Source: Chloroflexota bacterium (lineage in GTDB: Bacteria > Chloroflexota > UBA6077 > JADZDV01). From it: 7,417 nucleotides of DNA. Shown here in pieces: positions 1 through 6,263 of this stretch; positions within the stretch are counted from its first letter, which is position 1, and every line of letters starts with the position of its first letter. The stretch lies in the NCBI GenBank assembly GCA_020850915.1, contig JADZDV010000518.1, positions 1 to 7,417 of the forward strand. The letters are read 5' to 3'. The position numbers were made by a program, and so were the translations under genes. The notes beneath the pieces were generated by a model. That model had not been told where the DNA came from and searched no databases. It saw only the letters and a program-made list of their open reading frames with translations.

Positions 1-687
1 GAACGGCTTGAACGGGCCGATCACCACCACGTGCGCCCCAGGCGGAACGAGCGCCGCCTTGAAGAGCGGCGTCTGGGCGATCGTCGTGGTCACCAGTACG
101 TCCGCCCGCTGCACCACCTCGTCCACCTCGTCTACCGCCTCGACCCGGCCGCGCAGCGCGGGCGACGCCTGCTCAGCCAGCGCCTCCGCCCGCTCGCGCG
201 CGCCGGACGGCGAGCAGATCAGCACGGACTCGAATGCCCGCACGACCGGCAGCGCCGCGAGGTGCATTTGGGCCTGGAGGCCGGTCCCCAGAATTCCCAG
301 CACCCGCGCGTCCCTGCGCGCCAGCGCGTCCGTCGCCACGGCGGAGGTGGCCGCGGTGCGAAAACCGGTCAGCTCCGCGCCGTCCATGACCGCCAGCGGC
401 TCGCCCGTCGCCGGCCGGACCAGCGTCACGAGCGCATAGATGAACGGCAGCCCCCGCTCGGGATTGGTCCAGTTCCGCGCCAGGACCTTCACGGCGTAGC
501 CGTCCACGCCGGGCACGTAGCTGGAGAACGCCGCGAACTCGGACTGTAGCTCCTCCGCCGCGATGCGCGGCTCCGGTGGACTGGCCACCTCGCCGCGCCC
601 GTACTGGACGAACACCTCGCGGATCGCCCCGACGAGCGCTGGCAGGTCCATCAGCTCCCGCACGTCCCGCGCATTGAGCCAGAGCAC
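1..687 (-). CDS. Ornithine cyclodeaminase / mu-crystallin family protein (partial, C-terminus off left edge)
   Basis: NAD(P)-dependent enzyme family that includes ornithine cyclodeaminase (ornithine to proline plus ammonia), alanine dehydrogenase of the AlaDH/OCD type and imine reductases; cytoplasmic. The visible 229 residues cover roughly two thirds of the usual 320 or so. The N-terminal domain reads through LWLNARDVRELMDL and a YAVKVLARNW segment, where K67 sits at the expected substrate-binding lysine. Residues NPERGLP and TGEPLAVMDGAELTGFRTAA follow, typical of the family. The Rossmann nucleotide-binding loop is GTGLQA at residues 134-139, then TTTIAQTPLF and a VVVIGPFKPF strand at the edge. 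The catalytic aspartate region lies outside the window. An in-frame TGA lies upstream and the only start after it that fits is GTG at 687, about 10 codons before the conserved core, with a G-rich stretch (GGGGG) just before it. The exact substrate cannot be told from sequence. It lies 73 bases downstream of the ABC binding-protein gene on the same strand. Confidence 0.93.
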   Translation of the reverse strand, partial: MLWLNARDVRELMDLPALVGAIREVFVQYGRGEVASPPEPRIAAEELQSEFAAFSSYVPGVDGYAVKVLARNWTNPERGLPFIYALVTLVRPATGEPLAVMDGAELTGFRTAATSAVATDALARRDARVLGILGTGLQAQMHLAALPVVRAFESVLICSPSGARERAEALAEQASPALRGRVEAVDEVDEVVQRADVLVTTTIAQTPLFKAALVPPGAHVVVIGPFKPF

Positions 688-743
688 GGCGCCCCCACGG
701 CTGTCTCAGATAGTGGCGTGAGCACCCAGCCCGCCAGGGCGCA

Positions 744-752
744 GTTATAGCA
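744..752 (-). promoter_or_regulatory. Extended -10 promoter motif before the ornithine cyclodeaminase-family gene
   Basis: Read on the minus strand, the sequence is TGCTATAAC: an extended -10 (TGn) joined to a hexamer matching TATAAT at five of six positions. No good -35 is seen 16-18 bases upstream, which is normal for extended -10 promoters. Transcription would begin near 737, giving a leader of about 50 bases before the GTG at 687. AT-rich hexamers are rare in this GC-rich DNA, which adds weight. It would let the enzyme gene be expressed apart from the two genes upstream. This is inference from motif only. Confidence 0.4.
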
Positions 753-760
753 GTCCGCGG

Positions 761-1771
761 CTACCCACCCTCTCTGACCACCGACTGCGCCTGCGCCACC
801 AGCTCCCGCGGTAGGGTGAAGCCGAGTTGGCGCGCGACCGGTGGGTTGACCGCCAGCTCCGTGTCGTTCACCCGTTGCATCGGCAGGCTGCCGGGCGTTG
901 CGCCGTCCAGGATCTTGCTGATCAGGTCCGCCGCGCCCCGGCCGAGCAGGGAGAAGCTCGGCCCCAGGCTCAACAGGGCGCCTAGCTCCGTGAAGCGCCG
1001 CGCGGGCGCGATCAGCGGCACCCGCGCCTCCTTCGCCTGCTCGACCACCCGCGGGAACAGGCGACCGGTCAGCCACTCGGGCAGCAGCAGCAGACCGCTC
1101 AGGTTCGCCTGGCCCACCGCGCGCATGCCGTCCGGCAGGTCGGACGCTTGCTTCAGCTCGAACGACATCAGCTCCAGCCCGAGGCCGCTGGCCGCCGATG
1201 TCAGCCGCATCGGCGTCTCCGCCGGCCAGGTCGAGCCCGCGTGCCACAGGAGCCCGACGCGCCGCGCGTCCGGTCGCGCGCGGCGGAATGTCTCCAGTTG
1301 ACGCTCCGGCGGCGTTGCCACGCTGGCCACGCCCGTCACGTTGCCGCCCGGCTTGATCAGCCGCTCGAGCGCGCTCGTGTCTGGACCATCCCCCGGCAGA
1401 ATACCCACGATCGGCACGCTCGAGGTCGCCGCGGCCGCTGCCTGGATCGCCTGCGCGCCGAGGGGCAGCAGCAGGATGACGCCGTCACTGACCTGTCCCT
1501 GGACGAGCTGAGCCAGCTCAGACGGATCGTCCGCCAGCCCCCAGCGGAAGTTCTCGGTCGAGCTGAAGTACTTCTGGTGGAGCGCCGCCAGGTCCGAGGT
1601 GACATCGATCAGCAGCGGCGGCCAGGCTGGCGAGATGACCAGCGACCCGCCGATCCGCCGCGTGTCACGCCCGATCCGTATCGGCAGGTTCAGGGTGTCA
1701 CAGCCGCTCCCGAGCATTCCCAGCGCGCCAAGCCCAAGCCCCCTGATCAGCCAGCGCCGTCGCGCGTCCAT
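761..1771 (-). CDS. ABC transporter substrate-binding lipoprotein, TrpX/ABC_sub_bind (PF04392) type
   Basis: Extracytoplasmic solute-binding protein, 336 residues, close to the usual family size. The N-terminus has a basic start (ARRRWLIRG), a hydrophobic stretch and a lipobox LGSGC with the lipidated cysteine at residue 24. The RRRW-L pattern weakly resembles a Tat signal, so Tat export is possible. The mature part shows the PF04392 hallmarks: IVGILPGDGPDTSALERLIKPGG leading to NVTGVAS, then RRVGLLWHAGS at the start of the second lobe. The C-terminus has AADLISKILDGATPGSLPMQ followed by LAVNPPVARQLGFTLPRELVAQA, the family signature. Members of this family have been linked to tryptophan or other amino-acid and aromatic-compound uptake; the ligand here is unknown. 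The ATG at 1771 has a strong G-rich ribosome-binding site (AGGGGGG, 1787-1781) inside the end of the upstream gene, whose stop codon lies one base away, so the two are very likely co-transcribed. No permease or ATPase for this importer is in the window. Confidence 0.88.
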   Translation of the reverse strand: MDARRRWLIRGLGLGALGMLGSGCDTLNLPIRIGRDTRRIGGSLVISPAWPPLLIDVTSDLAALHQKYFSSTENFRWGLADDPSELAQLVQGQVSDGVILLLPLGAQAIQAAAAATSSVPIVGILPGDGPDTSALERLIKPGGNVTGVASVATPPERQLETFRRARPDARRVGLLWHAGSTWPAETPMRLTSAASGLGLELMSFELKQASDLPDGMRAVGQANLSGLLLLPEWLTGRLFPRVVEQAKEARVPLIAPARRFTELGALLSLGPSFSLLGRGAADLISKILDGATPGSLPMQRVNDTELAVNPPVARQLGFTLPRELVAQAQSVVREGG

Positions 1772-1772
1772 C

Positions 1773-2432
1773 TCAGACCACCCCCCTCGCGAGGGCGCGG
1801 CAGACGGCGTCCAGGCTGGACATCGCCGCCCGGCGCAGGTCGCCGGCGAGCGGATCGAGGACGATCAGGTGCGAGCGTGCCCCGATCGGCCGCTCGTCCA
1901 GCTCGAACGCCTCGTTGACGCCGGTCAGCGCGATCCGGTCGCCATCCCAGTGCGTCTGGAAGCGCACGGCGGTCCCGCTAGCGCTGGTGTCAACCGAAGA
2001 CAACGTGACGTTGCTCGCCGCGCCAGACCAGTCCGTCGTGATCCCGCGGACGTTGTAGTCGAAACGGTCGCCCCGTCGATTGCAGATCTGGCCAGCCCCC
2101 CGAAACTCGCCCCAGCCATTGCTCCCCCGACCGGCGAATCCGTAGTAGTCGAAGCGCACGCCGATGCCGAGTCGCAGCGTGCTCGCGGTCCGGATCATCC
2201 CAACCCACTCGCCTGTCAGCGTCGGTCGGTCGCCCAGCGAGACGCTCCACGGCTGTAACACCGCCTGCGCGCCCAGGTACGCTGCGCCCAGGAGGGCGAG
2301 AACGACCGCCAGGCCGAACAGCCCTCCGAGACACCCCCCCGGCCCACACCCGCCCCGCCGCCCCCGGGCATTCCGCATCGCCTGCGCAGCCTCGAACGCC
2401 CGACGAAGCTCCACGGGATCTCTGGTGTCCAT
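1773..2432 (-). CDS. Unrecognised single-pass membrane protein with beta-rich outer domain
   Basis: I do not recognise a family for this 219-residue protein. The first 28 residues are charged (MDTRDPVELRRAFEAAQA, then GRRGG), so the N-terminus should be cytoplasmic. A CGPGGC motif at residues 29-34 leads directly into one hydrophobic segment at about 35-59. The remainder (from LTGEWVGMI on) alternates polar and hydrophobic residues in short strands with many glycines and aromatics (FDYYGFAGRG, FDYNVRGITT, VRFQTHWDGDRIALTG), suggesting a lipocalin-like or other small beta-barrel domain outside the membrane. It ends in a short predicted helix (RRAAMSSLDAVCRALARG). The stop is one base from the start of the substrate-binding lipoprotein gene, so the two probably form an operon and could act together at the cell surface; that is inference. 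There is no Shine-Dalgarno sequence before the ATG, and a -10-like element lies just upstream. Codon use matches the neighbours, which supports real coding. Confidence 0.78.
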   Translation of the reverse strand: MDTRDPVELRRAFEAAQAMRNARGRRGGCGPGGCLGGLFGLAVVLALLGAAYLGAQAVLQPWSVSLGDRPTLTGEWVGMIRTASTLRLGIGVRFDYYGFAGRGSNGWGEFRGAGQICNRRGDRFDYNVRGITTDWSGAASNVTLSSVDTSASGTAVRFQTHWDGDRIALTGVNEAFELDERPIGARSHLIVLDPLAGDLRRAAMSSLDAVCRALARGVV

Positions 2433-2441
2433 GTGGTGGGG

Positions 2442-2447
2442 ATTGTA
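2442..2447 (-). promoter_or_regulatory. -10-like element giving a probable leaderless transcript
   Basis: On the minus strand the hexamer TACAAT (five of six matches to TATAAT) ends nine bases before the ATG at 2432. Transcription would start about three bases before the ATG, and no Shine-Dalgarno sequence exists in this gap (CCCCACCAC). Both facts together suggest a leaderless mRNA, which is common in some GC-rich phyla. No clear -35 box is visible. Motif-based inference. Confidence 0.4.
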
Positions 2448-2582
2448 ACGGCGAACCGGACGCGCCGAGCGACAGCCGCGTTGAGGGGCGAGTCGGTCTG
2501 CTCGTCGATGTCACCCCGACAGCTTGCCGTCATCCCGGCGTCGGGAGGGATCGCGCAGCCCCGCCCTTCAATTCGGTAGGAT

Positions 2583-2586
2583 GGAG
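2583..2586 (+). promoter_or_regulatory. Ribosome-binding site of the fused ABC transporter gene
   Basis: GGAG lies five bases before the ATG at 2592 and settles that start over the ATG at 2581, which is in another frame and overlaps this site. The divergent gene on the other strand has no such site. Confidence 0.6.
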
Positions 2587-2591
2587 CGCAG

Positions 2592-5500
2592 ATGTACCTC
2601 GATCCGCGTCTCCTCGCTCTGACGCGCGGCCTCCGGTTGCGCGTGCTGTTCGCCGCCCTCGTGGGGCTGGTCGCCCTGCCGGTCGGTCTCGCTCGACTGG
2701 TGCTCTCGGGCGTCGCCGTCGCGGGGGTGATTCAGGGGCGGTCGCTGGCAGAGCTGGCGCCGGTGCTGCTGGCGGTGGGTGTGCTGATCGGCCCGCGGGC
2801 CGTCATTCAGTACTTCAAGGAAGACCTGGCCAATGAGACCGCGCTGGAGATGAAGATCCGCCTTCGGCGGCTGCTCTACGAGCACGTCCTCCGCCTCGGT
2901 CCCGGGCCGTTCGACCAGCAGCGCACGGGCGACGTCCTGCTTTCGCTGGTCGAGGGCGTCGAGCAGCTCGAGACGTTCTTCGGCCAGTACCTGCCCCAGC
3001 TCATCGTGGCCGCCGTCACGCCGCTCGCCATCTTCGCCTTCATGGCGTTCCTCGATCTCCAGATCGCCATCATCTTCCTGGTCTTCGCCGTGATCGCCTT
3101 GATCGGCCCCTGGGTCTTCCACCGCTGGAACGCCCGCGCCAGCCACGAGCGCCGCCGCGCCTACAGCGTCCTCGGCGCCGAGTTCCTCGACGCCGTCCAG
3201 GGCCTCGCCACACTCAAGGCGTTCGGCCAGAGCGCGGCCCGGGGCGCCCTCCTGGCGGACCGCGCCCGCTGGGTCTTCCGCGGCACGATGGGCGTCCTGA
3301 TGGCCAACTGCGCCACCGGCGGCCTCACCCTGCTGGCGATCTCGGCCGGCGCGGCGCTGGCCCTCGGGACGGGCGCCGTGCGGGTCCAGCACGACGACCT
3401 GCCGCTCCAGACGCTGGTGATCGTCCTGATGCTCGGCGTCGAGGTGTTCCGCCCGCTGCGCGAGCTGACCACCCTCTACCACAAGGGCATGGCCGCCATG
3501 GCGGCGACGAACGGCTTCTACGCCCTGCTCGACACGCCGCCGGTCGTCCTGGACCCACCCTCGGCCAACGGCGCGAGCGGCCAGGTGGCCAGCGCCCTCC
3601 ATCGCCAACCCTCCGACGGCAACGGCGCGGCCGGCCCGTCGGTCAGCTTCGAGAATGTCACCTTCAGCTACCCGGGCCGGCGGCGCGCCCTGGAAGGGCT
3701 GACCTTCGGGCTTCGGCCGGGCGAGACGCTCGGCCTGGTGGGGCCGAGCGGCGCGGGCAAGTCCACTGTCATCTGGCTGCTCCTGCGCTTCTTCGATCCC
3801 CAGCGGGGCCGCATCCTGCTCGGCGGACACGACCTGCGCGAGCTGCCCCTCGCCACTCTCCGCGAGCAGGTCGCCGTCGTCACCCAGGACACCTATCTCT
3901 TCCACGGCACTGTGGCGGAGAACCTGCGCCTCGGCAAGCCGGACGCCAGCCTGGCGGAGCTGGAGGCGGCGGCGCGGGCGGCGAACGCCCACGCCTTCAT
4001 CACGGACCTCCCGCGCGGCTACGACACGATCGTCGGCGAGCGCGGCGCGCGCCTCTCCGGCGGCCAGCGCCAGCGGATCGCCATCGCCCGCGCCCTCCTG
4101 AAGGATGCTCCGATCCTCATCCTGGACGAGGCGCTCTCCAGTGTGGACACGGAGAACGAGACACTCATCCAGGAGGCGCTCGACCGCCTCCAGCACGGCC
4201 GGACGACGCTCACTATCGCCCATCGCCTCTCCAGCGTCATCGGCGCTGACCGCATTCTCGTCCTGGACGACGGCCGACTGGTGGAGACCGGCCGGCACGA
4301 GTCGCTCCTCCAGGCCGGCGGAGTCTACGCTCGCCTGATGGCGGCCCAGGCCGCCGTGGAAGCGGCCGCCGAGGACGAGGCGCCCTGGACGGAGGCGACC
4401 AACCTCGAAACGGCGCCTCGCGAGGCGATGGCGCCGGCCATGCTGGACCTCCAGCCCGCCGCGCCGGTGGCCGGCCGCGTGCTCTGGTGGCGACTCTTCA
4501 CCCTGGTCCGCCCCTGGTGGGGCAAGCTCGTCGGCGCCTTCAGCCTCGGCGTGCTCAAGGCGTTTGCCACCATCGGCCTGGGCGTGGTGAGCGCGGTCAT
4601 CGTCGGCCTGGTCGCCAGGGGCGGCGACATCATCCCCTGGCTGCTAGCCCTCGCCCTGCTCGTCCCGGTCTCGGCCCTCCTCACCTGGCAGGAGTCCTGG
4701 CTCTCTCACGACCTCGCCTTCCGCCTGCTGGCTGAGATGCGGATCGAGCTGTACCGCGTCATCGACCCCCTCTCCCCGGCCTATCTCACCCGGCGCCGCT
4801 CCGGCGACCTCGCCAGCGCCATCACCAGCGACGTCGAGATCGTGGAGTACTTCTTTGCCCACACCATCGCCCCCGGCTTCATCGCGGTCGTCGTGCCCGG
4901 CGCGGTGCTGGTCGCCCTGGCGGCGATCGCCTGGCCCCTGGCCCTCGCTCTGCTGCCGTTCCTGCTGATCGTCGCCTACAGCCCCTTCATCGCCCAGCGG
5001 TCGGCGGAGCGGACCGGCGAGCGGACACGCGGCCTGCTGGGCGAGGTCAACGCCCATATGGTCGACAGCGTCCAGGGCCTGCGCACGGTGGTGGCGTTCG
5101 GTCGTGGTCAGCAGCGCCTGGACGAGATCGTCCTGGAGAGCCGCGCCCTGGCCGTCCACCAGCACGACTTCCTACGCAAGACGGCCCTGCACGACGCGAC
5201 CATCGAGGCGGCCACGGGCTACGGCGGCCTGGCCGTCCTGGCGACGGGCGCCTACCTGGTGGGCCACGGCGTCATGCCCGGCTACCAGCTCGCCCTGGCA
5301 ACGGTCGTGGCGCTCGCCTCGTTCACCCCGGTGACGGAGCTGGCAAAGGTGGTCAAGCAGCTCGCCGAGACCCTCGCCGCCGCCCGCCGTATCTTCGCCA
5401 TCCACGATGAGCCGGTCCCCGTCCGCGACGGCCTGGGCGTCGTGGCGCGTCGGGACGAGGCGCCCTCGCTCCGTTTCCAGGACGTTACCTTCGCCTACGG

Positions 5501-6218
5501 CCCCCGCGAGCCCCAGGCGCTCCAGGACGTCAGTTTCACGATCGAGCCGGGCCAGACGATCGCCCTGGTGGGTCGCTCCGGCGCGGGTAAGACAACGGTC
5601 GCCCAGCTCGTGCTCCGCTTCTGGGACCCCGCGAGCGGCAGCATCGAGCTGGCCGGCCACGACCTGCGCCAGTTCACCCTGGACGACCTCCGCCGACAGA
5701 TCGGTCTGGTCGCCCAGGACACCTACCTCTTCAACAGCAGCGTGCGGGAGAACCTCCTGCTCGCCCGCCCGGACGCCAGCCAGTGGGAGCTGGACGTAGC
5801 GGCCCGCCAGGCCAATGCGCTCGAGTTCATCCAGGCCCTGCCGGAGGGGTACGAGACGAAGATCGGCGAGCGGGGCTTCCAGCTCAGCGGCGGCCAGCGC
5901 CAGCGGCTCGCCATCGCCCGGGCGATCCTGAAGGACGCGCCGGTCCTTGTCCTGGACGAAGCGACCAGCCACCTGGACGCCGAGAGCGAGCGCCTGGTGC
6001 ACGCCGCCCTGGAGCGTCTCATGGAGGGCCGCACCACCCTGGTGATCGCCCACCGCCTCTCCACCATCCGCAACGCCGACCGCATCGTCGTGCTGGAGAA
6101 CGGCCGAGTCGCCGAAGAGGGCACCCACTGGGAGCTGCTAGCCCGCAACGGCGTCTACGCCGCCCTGGTCGCTGCCCAGCTTAGCCACGGGGGCGGAAGG
6201 GGGAAGAGTGATGGGTGA
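2592..6218 (+). CDS. Fused CydDC-like ABC exporter (TMD-NBD-TMD-NBD)
   Basis: Inner-membrane ATP-driven exporter, 1208 residues, carrying both halves of a heterodimeric transporter in one chain. The first membrane domain (about 1-320) resembles CydD, with GVEQLETFFGQYLPQL and a FLDAVQGLATLKAFG loop. The second (about 630-935) resembles CydC, with SHDLAFRLLAEMRIELY and RRSGDLASAITSDVE. An alanine- and acid-rich linker lies at about 580-625. Both ATPase domains look complete. NBD1 has Walker A GPSGAGKST (K390), Q432, signature LSGGQ 488-492, Walker B D512 with catalytic E513, and H544. NBD2 has GRSGAGKTT (K1000), Q1042, LSGGQ 1098-1102, D1122/E1123 and H1154. CydDC was first assigned to cysteine/glutathione export, and a haem role has been proposed since; it is needed for cytochrome bd assembly. 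Fused forms are known in actinobacteria. No cydAB is seen here, so the substrate is open. The glycine-rich C-terminal tail is encoded by a heptamer repeat that runs on to the next gene, 45 bases downstream and probably co-transcribed. Confidence 0.9.
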   Translation: MYLDPRLLALTRGLRLRVLFAALVGLVALPVGLARLVLSGVAVAGVIQGRSLAELAPVLLAVGVLIGPRAVIQYFKEDLANETALEMKIRLRRLLYEHVLRLGPGPFDQQRTGDVLLSLVEGVEQLETFFGQYLPQLIVAAVTPLAIFAFMAFLDLQIAIIFLVFAVIALIGPWVFHRWNARASHERRRAYSVLGAEFLDAVQGLATLKAFGQSAARGALLADRARWVFRGTMGVLMANCATGGLTLLAISAGAALALGTGAVRVQHDDLPLQTLVIVLMLGVEVFRPLRELTTLYHKGMAAMAATNGFYALLDTPPVVLDPPSANGASGQVASALHRQPSDGNGAAGPSVSFENVTFSYPGRRRALEGLTFGLRPGETLGLVGPSGAGKSTVIWLLLRFFDPQRGRILLGGHDLRELPLATLREQVAVVTQDTYLFHGTVAENLRLGKPDASLAELEAAARAANAHAFITDLPRGYDTIVGERGARLSGGQRQRIAIARALLKDAPILILDEALSSVDTENETLIQEALDRLQHGRTTLTIAHRLSSVIGADRILVLDDGRLVETGRHESLLQAGGVYARLMAAQAAVEAAAEDEAPWTEATNLETAPREAMAPAMLDLQPAAPVAGRVLWWRLFTLVRPWWGKLVGAFSLGVLKAFATIGLGVVSAVIVGLVARGGDIIPWLLALALLVPVSALLTWQESWLSHDLAFRLLAEMRIELYRVIDPLSPAYLTRRRSGDLASAITSDVEIVEYFFAHTIAPGFIAVVVPGAVLVALAAIAWPLALALLPFLLIVAYSPFIAQRSAERTGERTRGLLGEVNAHMVDSVQGLRTVVAFGRGQQRLDEIVLESRALAVHQHDFLRKTALHDATIEAATGYGGLAVLATGAYLVGHGVMPGYQLALATVVALASFTPVTELAKVVKQLAETLAAARRIFAIHDEPVPVRDGLGVVARRDEAPSLRFQDVTFAYGPREPQALQDVSFTIEPGQTIALVGRSGAGKTTVAQLVLRFWDPASGSIELAGHDLRQFTLDDLRRQIGLVAQDTYLFNSSVRENLLLARPDASQWELDVAARQANALEFIQALPEGYETKIGERGFQLSGGQRQRLAIARAILKDAPVLVLDEATSHLDAESERLVHAALERLMEGRTTLVIAHRLSTIRNADRIVVLENGRVAEEGTHWELLARNGVYAALVAAQLSHGGGRGKSDG

Positions 6219-6256
6219 TGGGGGACGGGGGAAGGGTGAAAGGGGAGGAGAGAGGG
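6194..6256 (+). repeat. Degenerate 7-bp tandem repeat (GKGANGG, nine units)
   Basis: Cut in sevens from 6194, the sequence reads CGGAAGG, GGGAAGA, GTGATGG, GTGATGG, GGGACGG, GGGAAGG, GTGAAAG, GGGAGGA, GAGAGGG. Positions 3 (G) and 4 (A) are the same in all nine units; positions 1 and 6 are G in eight. The array encodes the last residues of the transporter, contains its TGA stop (6216-6218) and supplies the purine-rich ribosome-binding region (AGGAG 6246-6250, GAGGGG 6252-6257) for the gene starting at 6264. The wider tract 6189-6263 is 66 purines out of 75 and has many runs of three to five G with short spacers, fitting a G-quadruplex on the coding strand. Confidence 0.75.
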
Positions 6257-6263
6257 GCCGGGG

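Noticed and set aside
31..549. Plus-strand open frames across the left edge
   Set aside because: They lie opposite the ornithine cyclodeaminase-family gene, whose motifs are continuous, and have arginine/serine-rich shadow composition.
729..740. GCCC-GCCA-GGGC inverted repeat between the binding lipoprotein and the ornithine cyclodeaminase-family gene
   Set aside because: A four-base stem without a T run; likely chance in GC-rich DNA.
1148..1918. 256-codon plus-strand frame over the binding lipoprotein
   Set aside because: Arginine- and proline-rich shadow crossing the boundary of two well-supported minus-strand genes.
2509..2521. Small inverted repeat TGTC-ACCCC-GACA in the divergent region
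   Set aside because: A four-base arm is expected by chance; no second copy supports an operator.
2567..2582. Possible plus-strand -10 elements (TTCAAT, TAGGAT) before the transporter
   Set aside because: Each matches only four of six bases, has no -35 partner, and TAGGAT overlaps the ribosome-binding site; too weak to call.
2568..4298. 576-codon open frame on the minus strand opposite the transporter
   Set aside because: It is the complement of a strongly codon-biased GC-rich gene with complete ABC motifs. Its product is a low-complexity mix of E, R, Q, G and A with no recognisable domain.
5172..6128. 318-codon minus-strand frame opposite the second half of the transporter
   Set aside because: Same antisense shadow effect; composition mirrors the sense codons and no domain is seen.
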